Positions 6,962 through 9,971 of a stretch of DNA of 9,971 nt are shown here, in pieces. Where the stretch lies: contig JAUXIQ010000043.1 in assembly GCA_030620925.1 (NCBI GenBank), positions 1 through 9,971 of the forward strand. Reading direction: 5' to 3'. The first letter of the stretch is position 1, and each line of letters starts with the position of its first letter. Position numbers and translations under genes: made by a program. The notes beneath the pieces are model-generated. The model saw only the letters and a list, made by a program, of their open reading frames with translations, was not told where the DNA came from and ran no database searches. Source of the DNA: Nitrospinota bacterium (GTDB taxonomy: Bacteria; JAUXIQ01).

Positions 6962-8215
6962 GTGCCTCACGGCTACAGCCTTATGGTAAAAGAAGCACTT
7001 ATCCAGAGCGCTGAAGAATCCAGCCAAACTGATATTTGTATAAACAGCGGTGAAATATGCGATATAGGCAGACCCCTCGAACACCAGGCGGATGAGTACA
7101 TAGAAGCCGGAGGGAAACTGGTTAGCCCGGGCTTCGCCAACGCTCACACCCACCTGGACAAGTCGGACCTCCTTTCTCGAATGACGCCGGACCAGTTCGG
7201 ATACAGTCTGGAGCAGAACCGTCAGCTCATACGACAGTTTAAGAAGAACTATACCGTCTCCGAAGTAAAGGAGAGGGCCGTAAAAGTCGCTCTGGAGATG
7301 CTGGCGCAGGGCACCACCGCCATCCGGACACAGGTGGATGTAGACCCCACCGCGGGCCTTACCCCCCTGAAAGCTTTGCTGGAATTGAAAGAAGAGCTGG
7401 TAGATAAAATTACCATACAGATATGCGCTTTTCCGCAGGAAGGGGTGCTCAAGGAAGGAGCATATAAATTGCTGGAAGGGGCCATGCAAGAGGGAGCGGA
7501 CCTCCTGGGAGGTCTTCCTCTGGTGGAGGAGGGGCTTGAGAACCAGAGACGTCATATAGATCTGCTTTTTGAGCTGGCCATGAAATATGATAAGCATCTG
7601 GACGTTCAGGTGGATGAGTCCAACGACCCCAAGGATTTTATCCTGCCCTACCTCGTGGAGAAGACCTTGATGGAGGGGTATCAGGGGCGCGTCGCCGCCA
7701 CGCACGCCATCTCACTGGCCGCCGTGGAAGACGCCGCGGCAATGCCGGTTATGGAAAAGATGGCCGAGGCGAAGATGACGGTGATCGTGACCCCCAGTTG
7801 CAACCTCATCACCCGGTTCCCGGCGCAGCCCGGCTCGCGCCCCCACAACAGCATCACCCGCATAAAGGAACTTTCCCGGGCGGGTGTGAAGGTGGCGTTG
7901 GGCACGGATAATATCCGAGACGTCTTCTACCCCCTGGGAAACGGCAGCATGTTAAGAGAGATGCACGTGATGGCGACCACCACGCGCTTGAGCGGAGTAA
8001 AAGATATAGATGCAGTACTGGATATGGCCACCCTGAACGCCGCGGAATTGCTCGGTCTCGATTACGGTGTTGAAAAAGGTAAGACCGCTGATCTGCTGGT
8101 GACCGCGGCAGATTCCAAAAGAGACCTCATTTGCGGCCCGGAAAATATTCCTGTTATAATAAAAAACGGGAGGATGGTCAGAAGGACGGCCCCCGTCCCG
8201 CCGACCAGGTCGTAG
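6962..8215 (+). CDS. Cytosine deaminase-like metal-dependent amidohydrolase
   Basis: The product belongs to the amidohydrolase superfamily (TIM-barrel metal hydrolases) and is closest in layout to E. coli cytosine deaminase CodA and related N-heterocycle hydrolases. From GTG 6962 it has 417 residues. Visible active-site elements are HTHLDK (His62, His64), CAFPQEG (Gln159), VDE (Glu219), ATHA (His248) and GTDN (Asp316). These align with CodA H61, H63, Q156, E217, H246 and D313. The position of CodA metal ligand H214 is Gln216 here (DVQVDE in place of DVHCDE). I chose GTG 6962 because AAGGAG at 6947-6952 lies nine bases upstream; ATG 6941 follows the terminator T-run without a ribosome-binding site and contains that Shine-Dalgarno site within its own codons. 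Likely activity is deamination or ring-opening of a pyrimidine, triazine or other cyclic amide in the cytoplasm; the substrate is not determined. The DUF6282 gene follows after 67 bases. Confidence 0.92.
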   Translation: MPHGYSLMVKEALIQSAEESSQTDICINSGEICDIGRPLEHQADEYIEAGGKLVSPGFANAHTHLDKSDLLSRMTPDQFGYSLEQNRQLIRQFKKNYTVSEVKERAVKVALEMLAQGTTAIRTQVDVDPTAGLTPLKALLELKEELVDKITIQICAFPQEGVLKEGAYKLLEGAMQEGADLLGGLPLVEEGLENQRRHIDLLFELAMKYDKHLDVQVDESNDPKDFILPYLVEKTLMEGYQGRVAATHAISLAAVEDAAAMPVMEKMAEAKMTVIVTPSCNLITRFPAQPGSRPHNSITRIKELSRAGVKVALGTDNIRDVFYPLGNGSMLREMHVMATTTRLSGVKDIDAVLDMATLNAAELLGLDYGVEKGKTADLLVTAADSKRDLICGPENIPVIIKNGRMVRRTAPVPPTRS

Positions 8216-8282
8216 CAGGGCGGGGATAAACCCTGCCTCGAGGAGTATGGTGGCCCGGGAGGGCTAACTGAAAGGGAATAAG

Positions 8283-9221
8283 ATGCCCCCTATAGAGAGC
8301 GAGATAGAAGAGCTGGTGAAGGAAGCTTACGACCTGCACCTGCACGTGGGCCCCGACATCCTCCCCCGAAAGTACAACGTGAAAAAACTGATAGCCGAAG
8401 AAGAGGGGAGAATAGCAGGTGTGGCCCTCAAATCTCACAGTTTCCCCACCATTTCCGCCATCGCCGACGTGCTGCAACAGCAGCAGAGCCCTCTGAAGCT
8501 CATCGGCTCGATAACCCTCAACTATTTCATGGGCGGGTTCAACCCCAGTGCGGTGTACGCCTCTACCATCATGTCAACCGAGTTCCCGCTCATCGTCTGG
8601 TTCCCCACCGTCCACGCATGGAACCACCTCAAACACAACTACAGCGACTACGAGATTCCGCCCGAATGGGTCAAAGATCCTAATTTTATGCCCAGGCTGA
8701 AAACTGAGCTTAAGGCCATTCGTGTATCCGATGACTTGAATAATCGTCTCTTCGAGAAATGCTCGAAAGTGCTGAACATGGTGCGCAGGCTGAATTGCAT
8801 CATCGCCACCGGACATCTCTCCTGGCCCGAAGCGGAGACTCTCACCAGAGAGGCGCTGGATATGGGATGCAAAGTAATCCTTACCCACCCCATGCAAAAA
8901 GATATCAATATGCCCCTTGAGGTGCAGATAGAGCTGGCCCGGGCGGGCGCCTTCGTGGAGTTCTGCTATATCATGTATCTGGACAGGGATAACCCCGAAG
9001 ATTACCCCCCGGACCTCATTACCAAATATATCAACGAGATAGGCGCTGAACATTGTATCCTCTCCTCGGATGCCGGCCAGCACCACAACCCGGGGCCCAG
9101 CGAGTCACTCATGAGTTTCGCGATACTGCTTGCTGAACAGGGCATCACCATCGATCAGTTGGAAAAAATGATGGTGAGGAACCCCCGCTATCTCCTGGGG
9201 TTGGAAGAAGCGGACACTTAA
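8283..9221 (+). CDS. DUF6282-type metal-dependent hydrolase
   Basis: This 312-residue protein has TIM-barrel metal-hydrolase features and matches the DUF6282 family as I know it. Candidate metal and active-site residues appear in barrel order: DLHLHVGPD (His19, His21), LKSHSFP (Lys50, His52), ATGHLSW (His178), LTHPM (His202) and SSDAGQHH (Asp263). Family knowledge: these proteins resemble amidohydrolase-fold enzymes, but their substrates are not established. ATG 8283 has AAAGGGA at 8271-8277 just upstream. The 67-base gap from the amidohydrolase has only a small hairpin pairing 8215-8220 with 8231-8236 and no T-run, so the two hydrolases are probably co-transcribed and may act in sequence on one substrate. 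There is no signal peptide, so it is cytoplasmic. Confidence 0.85.
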   Translation: MPPIESEIEELVKEAYDLHLHVGPDILPRKYNVKKLIAEEEGRIAGVALKSHSFPTISAIADVLQQQQSPLKLIGSITLNYFMGGFNPSAVYASTIMSTEFPLIVWFPTVHAWNHLKHNYSDYEIPPEWVKDPNFMPRLKTELKAIRVSDDLNNRLFEKCSKVLNMVRRLNCIIATGHLSWPEAETLTREALDMGCKVILTHPMQKDINMPLEVQIELARAGAFVEFCYIMYLDRDNPEDYPPDLITKYINEIGAEHCILSSDAGQHHNPGPSESLMSFAILLAEQGITIDQLEKMMVRNPRYLLGLEEADT

Positions 9222-9277
9222 TGAAGCGCCTCTATCCGGGCCTGACATACCATTTCAATAAGAAGAACGAGGGATAA
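9221..9277 (+). CDS. Possible 18-aa ORF overlapping the stop of the DUF6282 gene
   Basis: The TAA of the hydrolase gene (9219-9221) shares its last base with an ATG at 9221, forming TAATG, a common translational-coupling junction. The frame encodes MKRLYPGLTYHFNKKNEG and stops at 9275-9277. The peptide is unlike any family I know. It may be a chance frame or a decayed gene remnant. The overlap is the only positive evidence. Confidence 0.15.
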   Translation: MKRLYPGLTYHFNKKNEG

Positions 9278-9331
9278 ACCAGCGGCTTAACATTGGAATT
9301 TTTTCCTGATACGTTAACCCGGAGCTCGAGT

Positions 9332-9971
9332 ATGCCGCAAAAACATAACGCCGAACGTTGGGATGAGATATTCGCCTCCTCGGAGGGTGATATTTCATGG
9401 CCTCTCGCTTATCTGGTCGAAGAGATGGACAGGCTCAAGCTGAAGGGCCGGGCCCTCGACCTGGGGTGTGGTGCGGGTCGGCACTGCATACCGCTGGTGC
9501 GCAATGGCTTCGAGACCCACGGACTGGATATTTCCCTTAAAGCGCTGTCGAAGGCTGCTCATAACATCCGGAGGGAAGGGGCAGATGCCAATTTGAAACA
9601 GGGGGAAATGGGAAACTTACCGTACAGAGAAGGCATCTTCGACCTGGTGGTGTGCATAAACGTGATTCACCATAACGACTCAGAAGGTGCCCGGAGGAGC
9701 ACCGAAGAGATAAAGCGGGTGTTAAAACCGGGAGGATATCTCATCGCCACCATCGCCGCCACCAGACACTATAATTACGGCAAAGGCAAAAAGATAGATG
9801 AAAAGACCTTCCTCCGCCAATCGGGAGTCGAAACCGGGATTCTTCATTATTTCATGGAGGAGAAGGACGTCCGGTCCCACTTTCAGGGTTTTGCCTTTGA
9901 GCACCTGGCCGAGCTTTTGGGCCCCGGTTTTTTTAACGAGAGCAGAGGAAAGGAGAACTACCACTGGTTCC
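9332..9971 (+). CDS. Class I SAM-dependent methyltransferase, 5' portion
   Basis: The frame opens at ATG 9332, with GGAG at 9321-9324 seven bases upstream, and runs off the end of the window after 213 codons. The SAM-binding motif I, ALDLGCGAGRH, lies at 41-51; the acidic residue ending strand 2 is Asp66 (GLDIS). FDLVVCINVIHH at about 107-118 is the motif IV region, followed by EIKRVLKPGGYLIATI, typical of Methyltransf_11/25-type enzymes. These transfer a methyl group from SAM to small molecules, proteins or cofactors; the acceptor cannot be told from this part. The 110-base gap from the hydrolase gene makes its membership in that operon uncertain. No signal peptide is present. Confidence 0.93.
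   Translation, partial: MPQKHNAERWDEIFASSEGDISWPLAYLVEEMDRLKLKGRALDLGCGAGRHCIPLVRNGFETHGLDISLKALSKAAHNIRREGADANLKQGEMGNLPYREGIFDLVVCINVIHHNDSEGARRSTEEIKRVLKPGGYLIATIAATRHYNYGKGKKIDEKTFLRQSGVETGILHYFMEEKDVRSHFQGFAFEHLAELLGPGFFNESRGKENYHWF

Noticed and set aside
6956-7705. 249-codon minus-strand open frame
   Set aside because: It is antisense to the amidohydrolase; the translation shows no domain, and the sense frame carries all catalytic motifs.
8215-8236. Hairpin GCAGGG/CCCTGC at the end of the amidohydrolase gene
   Set aside because: It has a 10-base loop and no T-run, so it is not convincing as a terminator between the two hydrolase genes.

Overview
The window has moderate GC content, is densely coded, and every gene lies on the + strand. 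It looks like bacterial chromosome; no mobile element, tRNA, rRNA or CRISPR array was seen. Frequent ATA, AGG and AGA codons, good Shine-Dalgarno sites and the family mix fit an anaerobic or syntrophic lineage such as Desulfobacterota (former Deltaproteobacteria) or a related deep-branching group. The evidence is a PilR-like sigma-54 activator tail, mfd followed by a secreted SurA/PpiC-like foldase, an RqcP-type S4 protein, PyrR, and a DUF6282 hydrolase. Parts of the order (mfd, PPIase, rqcP) also occur in Clostridia, so the phylum is left open.

Bases 1-5400 hold housekeeping functions. The 3' end of an NtrC/PilR-class regulator is followed by a 223-base gap with inverted repeats and a possible 14-codon leader ORF. 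Next come mfd (transcription-repair coupling), an exported parvulin-type peptidyl-prolyl isomerase and a small S4-domain RNA-binding protein resembling RqcP/YabO. A good sigma-70-type promoter lies inside the 3' end of mfd and probably drives the isomerase and rqcP.

Bases 5400-9221 look like a regulated metabolic module. An IclR-family regulator is preceded by a palindrome resembling the classical IclR operator. It is followed after 16 bases by pyrR, then by a strong intrinsic terminator placed only 30 bases before a cytosine-deaminase-like amidohydrolase, then by a DUF6282 metal-dependent hydrolase. The two hydrolases are probably co-transcribed and probably act on a cyclic amide or N-heterocycle. 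The amidohydrolase has Gln where cytosine deaminase has a metal-binding His.

Bases 9332-9971 hold the first 213 codons of a class I SAM-dependent methyltransferase that runs off the window.

No clearly new system was identified. The best leads are the terminator with no obvious promoter between it and the amidohydrolase, the active-site substitution, the IclR-like operator, PyrR's altered RNA-binding positions, and the promoter inside mfd.
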